In this document: piece after piece, positions 1 to 7,131 of the stretch
How the letters are laid out: every line of letters begins with the position of its first letter
Numbering within the stretch: position 1 is the stretch's first letter
NCBI GenBank assembly: GCA_043770215.1
Contig: JAYVIQ010000165.1
Coordinates: forward strand, 1-12,563
Source: JAYVIQ01 sp043770215
Lineage (GTDB): Bacteria > Bacteroidota > Bacteroidia > Cytophagales > JAAEPT01
Direction of reading: 5' to 3'
DNA length: 12,563 nt
Notes under the pieces: model-generated
Told to the model about the DNA's origin: nothing
Seen by the model: the letters and a program-made list of their open reading frames with translations, nothing else
The model's database searches: none
Translations under genes and position numbers: made by a program

Positions 1-97
1 GCTCTCGCTTTTGTTGCTGAAAAAGCAACAAAGAGCTCCGCTTCGATCCTTTTCGCAAAAAAATAATAGGTACTGGTATCATTGCGGATATTCACAA
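1..97 (-). repeat. End of a dispersed MITE-like repeat, cut by the window edge
   Basis: Bases 25-97 align with the reverse complement of bases 8203-8274, with about 11 mismatches and one gap over 73 bases by hand (roughly 84% identity). The outermost 27 bases (71-97) are the terminal motif which, read on the minus strand, begins TTGTGAATATCC and ends ACCAGTA. Inside it lies a hairpin: TTGTTGCT (11-18) pairs with AGCAACAA (24-31), and GCTCT (1-5) with AGAGC (32-36). The other end of the element lies outside the window. There is no coding capacity. It sits downstream of the lipoprotein gene at 188-1009. Confidence 0.7.
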
Positions 98-187
98 TAA
101 TTTTTAAATATTTAAATTAAAATTTAGTAAAAAGATCAAACTCTAAATGTAATATTTGATTTTTTCTGAATATAGATAGAACTAATT

Positions 188-1009
188 TTATGGTTTATAT
201 ACAAGGTCTAATGAGTATGATTCTCCTTGACTCATACCTAAATTAAAAGACTGATTGGAGGCTCCATCATTTACAGTCCCCGAAGCTGTATTTGGAGAGC
301 TTGTTCCTTCATTTACAGCATAGAATGAAATGTAATTTTTTTGTGAAGGATCTATGGTAAATGTGAATGTTTTTGGAGCAGTAAATATCTCTACATTATT
401 AGCCACAATTTTACCATTCACAATAATTGTTATTATGTCACCATCTTCGGCTGCATTATCCCATAATGAAACACTTATCTGTGTGTTTTTTACATCTATT
501 TTTCCGTCTGTTGTGCTAGGTACAGGTATAGATTTACAAGGTAAATTTGCCACAACAGCTAGTCTGTTGCTTTCATTTCCATTTGCATTTTTAGTATTAA
601 AGTTTACTGTTATGTAACTTATCTTATCGTAATCAGCTATGCTATTCATTGCAAAATCTAAGTCAAATTGTGCAACACCATTAGATACAGAAACCCCTAC
701 AGCTGTTTTGCTTAGCGAATCTGATGAAAGAGTAGTTGGATTAATAACAGTATTGTTTTCATTGTAAAACTTAACCAATTTTAGATGAATACTATTTAAA
801 CACTCTGCATCTCCATTATACTTAAATTTTATTGTAAGCGTATTAGATTTTATGTTTTTTGGGCAGTTCGGATTTTTAAATTCATAGCTGGCATCTGAAA
901 TCCTAAAATCTTTACATTTAGATTCTACAATATCTAACTCTAGTTTTTTTGTGCATCCAAAGCCAATAAATAGGCATAATAAAAGGCTAAAATTTAGTAA
1001 TTTGATCAT
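188..1009 (-). CDS. Predicted lipoprotein with C-terminal WD...EDGD domain
   Basis: The 273-residue protein starts with a lipoprotein signal peptide: a hydrophobic stretch from residue 4 to 18 followed by Cys19 in the context IGFGC, so it is probably lipid-anchored in the envelope. Residues 20-160 are Ser/Asn/Thr-rich and look like beta-structure, with further cysteines at 32, 49, 70 and 158 that could pair. Residues 170-273 form a domain also found at the C-terminus of the upstream gene product: shared marks are WD (183-184), EDGD (188-191), then YAVNEG, PNTA, a V-DG pair, and an ES near the end. This domain looks familiar from secreted Bacteroidota proteins, but I cannot attach a family name or function to it. 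The start codon overlaps the upstream stop (ATGA, 1006-1009), so the two genes are translationally coupled and their products probably act together. Function is unknown. Confidence 0.88.
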   Translation of the reverse strand: MIKLLNFSLLLCLFIGFGCTKKLELDIVESKCKDFRISDASYEFKNPNCPKNIKSNTLTIKFKYNGDAECLNSIHLKLVKFYNENNTVINPTTLSSDSLSKTAVGVSVSNGVAQFDLDFAMNSIADYDKISYITVNFNTKNANGNESNRLAVVANLPCKSIPVPSTTDGKIDVKNTQISVSLWDNAAEDGDIITIIVNGKIVANNVEIFTAPKTFTFTIDPSQKNYISFYAVNEGTSSPNTASGTVNDGASNQSFNLGMSQGESYSLDLVYKP

Positions 1010-2190
1010 TTCTTTGTAAAGTTAATTTCTAATGCGCTGCTTTCATCTAATGTAGATTCTAAAACCACTTCTTGCTTTTTTACACCATCATCTACCATTA
1101 TAGCGGCAGTATTAGGTTTGTATTTGCCTAAGTTTAAAGCGTATAATATTAGTTTATTTTCACCTTCTTTAAGCTCTACCTCAAAGGTGTATTTATTGTT
1201 TCTGAGTGTATAATCTGTAAGTACCCAGGCATCATTTAAAATTAGGTTTATTCTATCTCCATCTTCTATTTGATGATCCCATACAGATATTTTCACTTTT
1301 TTGGAGGTGACTTTTACTTTGTTTGTGATGGCGTATTCTCTATCATATGCCAATTTATCATTCAAAACTACAGCCTTTGTGGTATCTACTGGTTTACCGG
1401 GTGTTGTATCTACCAAAATTGGTTTTTGTTTTATAGTATCTTTAGGGGTTATTTTCTTCTCTTTTTTGATTTTTTCTTTTTTAGGAATATAGTGCAACAA
1501 TCCATTCATTTGAAAAGTAAATGCCAAATAAGATCCCGTAAGTGTTATCCCATCCTTTACGTTCAAATTATTTTGATTTACAACAGAATATTCGCCTCTT
1601 AAAAAATCATCTCCAGAAAACTTTTTGTGGTATTTTAATCCCAAAGTGATTAGGTTTCCTGAAGCATTAAAAAACTCATATCCTATTTCTGGGGTAATTG
1701 CTTGGTTAGATTTTCCATAGTTAAAATCCATTTTTACAAAATCACTACCAACTTGAAATTGTTTGCTAGCAGATAGTTGTTTTTGTCCAATAGCAGAGTG
1801 TTCATACCCTGCTCTGAAATAAAAATATTTTTTTCTGCCTAAGTCATAAGAATATTTTAAGCTTCCATAGAAACTTACAAATCTATTGTTTGTGACCATA
1901 AGTGCCTCATATCCAGTATTCCTTTCTTTAAAATTTAAATCTTGAATTTTCCACCTATTGCCATTTAGTCTTGTGCCAGCTTCTAGGGTTAGGCAATCAA
2001 ACATTCTATATGACATAGATGCACCTATGTTAAACATTCTACCAATATTCTTACTTTTTAGAATGTCTCGGTTATAATCAAAATTCCTTGAAAAGGGACC
2101 GTAGTCTGCCTGAAAACCATAAAAAAAATGCTGTTGTGCAAAAAGCAAACTGCTACTAATAATAAACAAGCCTAAAATTATTTTTTTCAC
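1006..2190 (-). CDS. Probable outer-membrane beta-barrel protein with C-terminal WD...EDGD domain
   Basis: This 394-residue protein has a clear signal peptide (MKKIILGLFI..., ending near FAQQ at 17-20). Residues about 20-232 alternate aromatic and polar residues with many short strands, such as VSFYGSLKYSY, YFYFRAGYE, LITLGLKYH and YLAFTFQMNG, as expected of an outer-membrane barrel of the kind usually annotated as outer membrane protein beta-barrel domain. Residues about 235-285 form a Lys/Pro/Thr-rich linker (PKKEKIKKEKK, DTTPGKPVDTTK). Residues 290-394 are the same kind of domain as in the downstream lipoprotein, with WD at 304-305, EDGD at 309-312, YALNLG and PNTA. The start is GTG at 2188-2190; no in-frame ATG lies between it and an upstream stop, and the signal peptide begins right there. 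It is the first gene of a two-gene unit. Function is unknown; barrel topology is inferred from composition, not shown. Confidence 0.87.
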   Translation of the reverse strand: MKKIILGLFIISSSLLFAQQHFFYGFQADYGPFSRNFDYNRDILKSKNIGRMFNIGASMSYRMFDCLTLEAGTRLNGNRWKIQDLNFKERNTGYEALMVTNNRFVSFYGSLKYSYDLGRKKYFYFRAGYEHSAIGQKQLSASKQFQVGSDFVKMDFNYGKSNQAITPEIGYEFFNASGNLITLGLKYHKKFSGDDFLRGEYSVVNQNNLNVKDGITLTGSYLAFTFQMNGLLHYIPKKEKIKKEKKITPKDTIKQKPILVDTTPGKPVDTTKAVVLNDKLAYDREYAITNKVKVTSKKVKISVWDHQIEDGDRINLILNDAWVLTDYTLRNNKYTFEVELKEGENKLILYALNLGKYKPNTAAIMVDDGVKKQEVVLESTLDESSALEINFTKK

Positions 2191-2338
2191 TACAGTGTAT
2201 TTATTTTACTCAATTTACAAAAACTATGCCCCTTTTTTTCTCTTCTTTAAATACATGAGATAGATTAGATTTTCTCTGATAATGTCTTTTAAAGCTAGGG
2301 CAATTATAATTTTATAAACCCTTATTAAAATTCTATTA

Positions 2339-2824
2339 CTAAAGATTTTCTAATGTATGTATCTTTGCAATAATGTTAGAAGTAGAATACCCATCTACCA
2401 AAGTTATTGTTTTTACTTCTCCTCCGTGGGCAATTACTTCATTTGCCCCAACAATATTTTGTACGGAATAATCACTTCCTTTTACCAAAATATTTGGTAG
2501 TAGTGTGCCAATAAGCTCTATGGGTGTGTAATCATTAAAAGGAATAACCAAATCTACAAAATGCAAAGCCGCAAGCACTCTATACCTTGAGGTTTCATCT
2601 ATGACAGGCCTGCCTGGTTTTATTTTTTTTACCGAAGCATCTGTATTTATACCAACGACTAAAAAATCACCTAAATTTTTAGCTTTTTCTAAATAGTCTA
2701 TGTGCCCAAGATGAATGATATCAAAACATCCATTTGTAAAAACCACTTTTTTGCCAGCTTCTTTCCAATGATTTACTTGTATAAGTGCATGTGAAAGTGG
2801 CTGTATCTTATTTTTTGTCTGCAT
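2339..2824 (-). CDS. rfaE2: D-glycero-beta-D-manno-heptose 1-phosphate adenylyltransferase (stand-alone RfaE domain II)
   Basis: The protein is a single nucleotidyltransferase domain of 161 residues. The family signature is complete: VVFTNGCFDIIHLGH near the N-terminus (HxGH is HLGH, residues 38-41), then DFLVVGINTD, the KxxxRPV segment KPGRPVID, and VKGSDY. In the family this domain transfers AMP from ATP to heptose 1-phosphate to make ADP-heptose for surface glycans. In many proteobacteria it is fused to the kinase (HldE); here it is separate. I chose the ATG at 2822-2824; a longer reading would use TTG at 2840-2842. Even with the short start it overlaps the upstream stop by 17 bases, so it is coupled to the flippase-like gene and probably belongs to the panD transcript. 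A glycerol-3-phosphate or other sugar-phosphate nucleotidyltransferase role remains possible, since these families are close. Confidence 0.88.
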   Translation of the reverse strand: MQTKNKIQPLSHALIQVNHWKEAGKKVVFTNGCFDIIHLGHIDYLEKAKNLGDFLVVGINTDASVKKIKPGRPVIDETSRYRVLAALHFVDLVIPFNDYTPIELIGTLLPNILVKGSDYSVQNIVGANEVIAHGGEVKTITLVDGYSTSNIIAKIHTLENL

Positions 2825-3857
2825 ATTTTGTGTTTTTAGCAATGAAATATACTGAAAATCCTCCTAAAATAATCAACAAAACAGTATGAATACCATGCAA
2901 TACCGTAACTATAGCCACCGATGATGCAATGGAGATAAGTGCCAATTTGCTAATTGCAAATGATACCATAATGTGGTAAGATCCCGTGCCTCCTGGCAAA
3001 GGAATGGCCATGGCAATGCCTCCAACTACAAAAATAGTAAGTGCGCCTGTAACGCCAATGGGTTTGGTTTCTTCAAATGAAATTAATAAAAAAGTCATCA
3101 TCAAATAATAAAAAACCCAAATCAATATTGAATAAAAAACAAATAGGCTTCTATTTTCTAATTTTGAAATAGAGATTATGCCTTCCCAAATGCCTTTTGC
3201 AAAAACAAGTGTTTTATTTAAAATGATGTTAACAGCGCTCTTTTTGAATATAAATAAAAATACACTTCCTAAAACTAAAACCACAAAAAACAAAATTAGG
3301 GTTATTAATTGCCAAGATGATGAGCCATTCTTTAGTTCTTTTTGATTACTTTTTAAAAATAAAATTCCCTGGTCTATAAAACTTAAGATAATTTCAGACT
3401 CAAACAACATTACAGTGCTTATACAAATAAATAAAAAGATCAGATCTATAATTCTTTCTGCTAAAACGGTTCCAATACCTATATCTGTAGGTACGCCTTC
3501 TGTTTTTTGTAGAGATATTGGTCTAGATAGCTCACCTCCTCTAGGTATAAATAAGTTTACAAAATAGCCATTAAGCACAGCCCAAGTGGCGTTTTGAAGG
3601 CTTATTTTTTTATAACCAATGGGTGCTAAGACAAGTTTCCAGCGCATAGCTCTTGTTATATGACTTAGTATAGCGCAAAGCAATGAGCAGAAAATAAACC
3701 ATTTGTTAGATGCTAACCAATAGGATGATATGAATTGCCAGCGTGTTTTTCCATTTAGTGCTTGGGTATCTATGTGTTGAAAAGCATCATAAAGCAAATA
3801 AAACATGATTGTGACAATGATAATGTACTTTACACTATTTTTAAACACACCGCTCAT
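2808..3857 (-). CDS. Flippase-like integral membrane protein (lysylphosphatidylglycerol synthase TM-domain family, UPF0104)
   Basis: The 349-residue product is very hydrophobic, with about seven or eight membrane segments, starting at residues 10-24 and 52-66. Family marks are visible: a NLFIPRGGELSRPISL stretch (residues 101-116, matching the usual N...P.R.GE..R pattern), ERIIDL (134-139), and IPLPGGTGSYH in the C-terminal third. This is the transmembrane part of the MprF family without the cytoplasmic aminoacyl-transferase domain, so it is not a complete lysyl-PG synthase. Related proteins are thought to move lipids or lipid-linked sugars across the inner membrane, but the substrate here cannot be read from sequence. 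It follows panD after only three bases and overlaps the next gene, so it is the middle of an operon. The pairing with panD is familiar from other Bacteroidota; the reason for it is not known to me. Confidence 0.87.
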   Translation of the reverse strand: MSGVFKNSVKYIIIVTIMFYLLYDAFQHIDTQALNGKTRWQFISSYWLASNKWFIFCSLLCAILSHITRAMRWKLVLAPIGYKKISLQNATWAVLNGYFVNLFIPRGGELSRPISLQKTEGVPTDIGIGTVLAERIIDLIFLFICISTVMLFESEIILSFIDQGILFLKSNQKELKNGSSSWQLITLILFFVVLVLGSVFLFIFKKSAVNIILNKTLVFAKGIWEGIISISKLENRSLFVFYSILIWVFYYLMMTFLLISFEETKPIGVTGALTIFVVGGIAMAIPLPGGTGSYHIMVSFAISKLALISIASSVAIVTVLHGIHTVLLIILGGFSVYFIAKNTKYADKK

Positions 3858-3860
3858 AGG

Positions 3861-4205
3861 CTAAAGCAGGTTTCCCTCTTTTGGAAAAACAGTTATTGGG
3901 TTGTATTCTTTTGCTTTTTCAAAATCCATAGTGGCATAAGAGATGATTATGGCTATGTCTCCTGGTGCAAATTTTCTGGCTGCTGGACCATTTAGACAAA
4001 TGACCCCACTGTTTCTTTCGCCTTTTATTACATAGGTTTCTATACGCTCTCCATTATTTATGTTTAGTACTTGTACTTTTTCATATTGGATTATGTTTGC
4101 AGCCTCCATAAGTGCTTGATCTATGGTTATGCTCCCTACATAATTTAGATCTGCTTCTGTAACAGTTGCTCTATGTATTTTGGACTTGAAGATTTGTATT
4201 TGCAT
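3861..4205 (-). CDS. panD: Aspartate 1-decarboxylase (pyruvoyl enzyme precursor)
   Basis: PanD converts L-aspartate to beta-alanine, the precursor of the pantothenate half of coenzyme A. The precursor cleaves itself between Gly24 and Ser25 to make the catalytic pyruvoyl group. That site (YVGSITID) falls exactly at residues 24-25 when translation starts at the ATG at 4203-4205, giving 114 residues, close to the usual family length. The reading frame is open 12 codons further upstream, but that extension would overlap the promoter box at 4239-4246 and would misplace the cleavage site, so I reject it. Other conserved stretches are KSKIHRATVTEADLNY, the NGER segment, and LNGPAAR. It is the first gene of the operon with the flippase-like protein and rfaE2. 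No panC or panB is seen in this window. Confidence 0.96.
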   Translation of the reverse strand: MQIQIFKSKIHRATVTEADLNYVGSITIDQALMEAANIIQYEKVQVLNINNGERIETYVIKGERNSGVICLNGPAARKFAPGDIAIIISYATMDFEKAKEYNPITVFPKEGNLL

Positions 4206-4543
4206 TGTACTTTTTTCTTGTACGAATTGTTTAATAAACAAAAATACAACTTTTAATGCTATTTTTTGTCTTTACTAATCTGAATTTTCGCTTAGCGCTT
4301 TTATGTATGCTTAGTGCGTTATTCATTTAATATTGTGTTAATTTTAATCAAAGCTAAAGGTTTAGTTTATTAAAAAATCTAAGATAAGAAATTTTCATAA
4401 CCAATGGCATCTAAAAATACATGTTGTATGTTCCTAAAAGGTACAAGTTATTCTTTCAAACTTATTTCTTTTACTCTTTCTAGTTGACGAATAGGAAACG
4501 TATCATTCCTTTTTTACTTTTAATATTTATAAAAATACTTTGT
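4206..4543. other. Non-coding stretch between panD and the aldo/keto reductase gene
   Basis: These 338 bases contain the panD promoter region. At 4290-4298 and 4309-4317 are two near-identical 9-mers, GCTTAGCGC and GCTTAGTGC, whose starts are 19 bases apart; the first sits in the palindrome CGCTTAGCG (4289-4297). At 4440-4446 is a GGTACAA heptamer, which also occurs in other intergenic regions of the window. A 27-codon plus-strand frame begins at 4404 but has no sign of being real. I see no hairpin terminator for either neighbour and no RNA gene. Confidence 0.6.
4239..4246 (-). promoter_or_regulatory. Candidate -7 promoter box (TATTTTTG) for the panD operon
   Basis: Read on the minus strand, the eight bases TATTTTTG match the Bacteroidota -7 consensus TAnnTTTG exactly and lie 33 bases before the panD ATG. 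No good -33 TTTG box is visible at the usual distance. That gap may mean an activator is needed, or that the match is fortuitous. Confidence 0.45.
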
Positions 4544-5515
4544 TTACTGTGACCAAGAAGTTGGAATTCTGTCCCAACGATGTTTTTTTAATTCATCTAA
4601 AAGTGATTTGGATAAACCAACTCCATCACTAGTTGCTGTATTTGCCTCTACATTTTTAACTTTTCTCATGCCTGGTATTAGTGTGCTAATGTTCGGATTA
4701 GATTCAATAAACCGTAAAGCCATTTCTGGCATAGACATTCCGTAAGGTAAAATTTTACGCAATTCTTCTGCCCTTTTTACACTAGAAACTAAGTTTTCGG
4801 GCACAAAATAAGTAGATCGCCAATCATTTTCAGGGAAAACGGTATCTTTTGATAAGGTTCCTGTTAATGTTCCTTCATCAAACGGAACTCGAGCAATGAC
4901 TGCTATATTGTGCCTCTTGCACACCGGGAACAAAACATCTTCTGGAGCTTGATCAAAAATATTGTAAATTACTTGTACAGAATCAATAAGTCCAGTTTCA
5001 AGAGCTTTTATGCAATTTTCTGGTTCCCAACGGTTTACACTTATTCCAAACCCTTTTACTTTACCTTCTTTTTTTAGCTTTATGATTGCCTCTTTCCAGT
5101 CATCATTTTCTACCCAACAATCTTCCCATACATGAAATTGTTGCAGCTCTATGCAATCTGTCCCTAAATTGAGTAAGCTTTTTTCTGTGTATTCTATGAT
5201 GTGCTCAAAGGGGAAACATTCATTTAGTGAATAATCTGGTTTAGATGGCCATTTAAAATTTTTAGGGGGTATTTTAGTTCCGTAATACAATTTTTTGTTT
5301 CCGTATTTTTTCAAAACTTCACCTAAAATTTTTTCACTCAATCCTTCTCCATATCCCCAAGCGGTATCAAAAAAAGTAACTCCTTTCTCTACAGCCACAT
5401 CCAAAGCCCGCATTACCTCTTGGTTTTCTTGGCCAGTCCAACCAGCCAAGCCCCACATGCCATACCCTACCTCACTTACTTCGAAATCAAATTTGCCAAA
5501 TTTTCTGTATTGCAT
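4544..5515 (-). CDS. Aldo/keto reductase
   Basis: With the ATG at 5513-5515 this is a 323-residue single-domain TIM-barrel oxidoreductase that would use NADPH to reduce a carbonyl substrate in the cytoplasm. The catalytic tetrad of the superfamily is complete: Asp50 and Tyr55 in FFDTAWGYGEG, Lys81 in YYGTKI, and His128 in LQQFHVWED. Other family marks are VKGFGISVNRW (substrate-side strand) and SNPNISTLIPGMRKV near the C-terminus, the cofactor-phosphate region. The frame is open for 29 more codons upstream, but that extension (Lys/Phe/Tyr-rich) has no family similarity, and MQYRKFGKFDFEVSEVGYG is a typical N-terminus. It is divergent from the FAD oxidoreductase at 5682. The natural substrate cannot be told from sequence. 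Confidence 0.93.
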   Translation of the reverse strand: MQYRKFGKFDFEVSEVGYGMWGLAGWTGQENQEVMRALDVAVEKGVTFFDTAWGYGEGLSEKILGEVLKKYGNKKLYYGTKIPPKNFKWPSKPDYSLNECFPFEHIIEYTEKSLLNLGTDCIELQQFHVWEDCWVENDDWKEAIIKLKKEGKVKGFGISVNRWEPENCIKALETGLIDSVQVIYNIFDQAPEDVLFPVCKRHNIAVIARVPFDEGTLTGTLSKDTVFPENDWRSTYFVPENLVSSVKRAEELRKILPYGMSMPEMALRFIESNPNISTLIPGMRKVKNVEANTATSDGVGLSKSLLDELKKHRWDRIPTSWSQ

Positions 5516-5570
5516 AATATTTTTACTCTTATCTACTTTGAATTTAGATTGAATAATGATAGAAAAAAAA

Positions 5571-5603
5571 CAATTGTATTTATATTTAAATCTAAACCTC
5601 AAA
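5571..5603 (-). promoter_or_regulatory. Weak candidate promoter for the aldo/keto reductase gene
   Basis: On the minus strand a TTTG (5603-5600) is followed after 21 bases by TACAATTG (5578-5571), seven of eight positions of the Bacteroidota TAnnTTTG box. It would give a leader of about 50 bases to the ATG at 5515. The spacing is slightly long, and the intergenic region is so AT-rich that chance matches are likely. Confidence 0.25.
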
Positions 5604-5681
5604 GAATAGCTTAAAGAACAAAAAAATAATAATTGTCTGTTTTAAGACCAAAAAATATACAATTATTATATACATTCAAGT

Positions 5682-7016
5682 ATGGATACGTCTAAAAATG
5701 AGATTGTAATAATAGGCAATGGAATAAGCGGAATTACAGCAGCTCGGAATATTCGCAAAAACTCAAAACAGAAAATAACTATAATTTCTGGAGAGACAGA
5801 ATATTTTTATTCCAGAACAGCACTTATGTACATATTTATGGGGCACATGAAGTATGAACATACTATGCCTTATGAAATAGATTTTTGGAAGAAAAACAAC
5901 ATAGAACTTATTTTTGATTGGGTTATAGATATAGATTGCATACATAATACAGTTTTGTTCAAAAGCAAAGAACCAGTTCGTTTTGATAAACTGATACTTG
6001 CTTTAGGTTCAAAGCCAAATAAATTTGGTTGGAAAGGGCAAGAACTAGACGGTGTACAAGGGTTGTACCACTTCCAAGATTTAGAACTCTTAGAAAAAAA
6101 TAGTTTAAATTGTAGACAAGCTGTAATCATAGGAGGTGGACTTATAGGAGTAGAATTGGCTGAAATGCTGATGTCTAGAGGTATAGATGTAACTTTTTTG
6201 ATTCGAGAGAAAAGCTTTTGGTCCAATGTATTGCCTCTGAAAGATTCACAATTTGTTACAAATCATATTTTAGCTCACAACATCACTTTAAAATTTGACA
6301 CTGAATTAAAAGAAATTGTAGGAGATGAATTTGGTAGAGTAAAACACATTATCACAAGTAAAGATGAAATTCTAGATTGTCAGCTTTGTGGCCTTACTGC
6401 TGGTGTAACTCCTAATATCCAATTTCTTAAAAATACTAAAGTCATAACAGACCGTGGTGTTTTGGTAAATGAATATTTTGAAACGAATGTTCCAAACATA
6501 TATGCTATTGGAGATTGTGCGCAGTTTGAAAATAGCATTCCTGGCAGACCAAATATTGAACAAGTTTGGTATACTGGCAAGATTATGGGCGAAACCATTG
6601 CCAAAACTATTTGTGGCAACAGAAGTGCATACAATCCTGGAAATTGGTTTAATTCCGCAAAATTTTTTGATCTAGAATACCAAACCTATGGTGTAGTCTC
6701 CCCAATTTTAGGCGGTGGGCAAGAGGATTTTTACTGGGAAAAAAATGGGAAAGCAATGCATTTTGTTTTCGAATCACAGACAAGAAAATTTTTAGGAATC
6801 AACAGTTTTGGGTTAAGACTTAGACATGAATCTTTTGATAAATGGCTAACTGCAGAAAAAAGCATAGAATTTGTGTTGGAGCATTTAGTAGAAGCTAATT
6901 TCGATCCTGAATTTTCTAAGCATTACGAAACCGACATCATCAAAGCCTTCAATACAGAAAAAGGCAAGTCATTAAAAAGTAAGAAAAAATTATTTGCTAG
7001 AATATTTTCTATTTAG
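5682..7016 (+). CDS. NAD(P)/FAD-dependent oxidoreductase (pyridine nucleotide-disulfide oxidoreductase fold)
   Basis: The 444-residue protein shows the two-dinucleotide-domain layout of this superfamily: an FAD-binding Rossmann motif IIGNGISG (G12, G14, G17) at the very N-terminus, a second NAD(P)H-binding motif IIGGGLIG (residues 149-156) with VELAEML after it, and the second FAD contact NIYAIGDCAQF (272-282). The redox-active CxxxxC pair that true disulfide reductases carry after the first motif is absent (the equivalent stretch reads YFYSRTALMY). It is therefore more like rubredoxin/ferredoxin reductase or NADH oxidase-type enzymes, passing electrons from NAD(P)H to a protein partner or oxygen. 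About 160 C-terminal residues follow, including WFNSAKFFDLEYQTYG. The start at 5682 puts the FAD motif at the expected distance. The partner is not encoded next to it. The gene is divergent from the aldo/keto reductase and is followed by the LD-carboxypeptidase gene after 115 bases. Confidence 0.9.
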   Translation: MDTSKNEIVIIGNGISGITAARNIRKNSKQKITIISGETEYFYSRTALMYIFMGHMKYEHTMPYEIDFWKKNNIELIFDWVIDIDCIHNTVLFKSKEPVRFDKLILALGSKPNKFGWKGQELDGVQGLYHFQDLELLEKNSLNCRQAVIIGGGLIGVELAEMLMSRGIDVTFLIREKSFWSNVLPLKDSQFVTNHILAHNITLKFDTELKEIVGDEFGRVKHIITSKDEILDCQLCGLTAGVTPNIQFLKNTKVITDRGVLVNEYFETNVPNIYAIGDCAQFENSIPGRPNIEQVWYTGKIMGETIAKTICGNRSAYNPGNWFNSAKFFDLEYQTYGVVSPILGGGQEDFYWEKNGKAMHFVFESQTRKFLGINSFGLRLRHESFDKWLTAEKSIEFVLEHLVEANFDPEFSKHYETDIIKAFNTEKGKSLKSKKKLFARIFSI

Positions 7017-7131
7017 AAATTTCTGAAAAAGTCAAAAAAGTATAATTCTTGCCCAAAAAGGTTTTAGTACTCAAGATTCCCTTTTTTTATATTTCTCTTC
7101 TTCTGTTTATCATTGTTATGTATTTTTACAA

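Noticed and set aside
354..617. Plus-strand frame inside the lipoprotein gene
   Set aside because: It is antisense to a protein with a lipobox and a domain shared with its neighbour, and shows no features of its own.
1270..1602. Plus-strand frames inside the barrel-protein gene
   Set aside because: They are antisense shadows, rich in Phe/Tyr/Ile runs, with no family features. The minus-strand frame has a signal peptide and a conserved domain.
1006..2190. C-terminal domain as a type IX secretion signal
   Set aside because: The cargo looks like an integral barrel, and the domain's conserved WD...EDGD pattern does not resemble the type IX C-terminal signals I know.
2808..3857. Complete lysylphosphatidylglycerol synthase (MprF)
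   Set aside because: Only the membrane part is present; no cytoplasmic aminoacyl-transferase domain follows.
4206..4241. N-terminal extension of PanD by 12 codons
   Set aside because: It would shift the self-cleavage Gly-Ser from its fixed position 24-25 and overlap the best promoter box.
4404..4487. 27-codon plus-strand frame starting MASKNTCC in the panD/aldo-keto reductase gap
   Set aside because: It is short, has no recognisable motif or upstream signal, and is within the length expected by chance in AT-rich DNA.
5516..5602. N-terminal extension of the aldo/keto reductase by 29 codons
   Set aside because: The extra residues are low-complexity Lys/Phe/Tyr with no family similarity; the ATG at 5515 gives a standard N-terminus.
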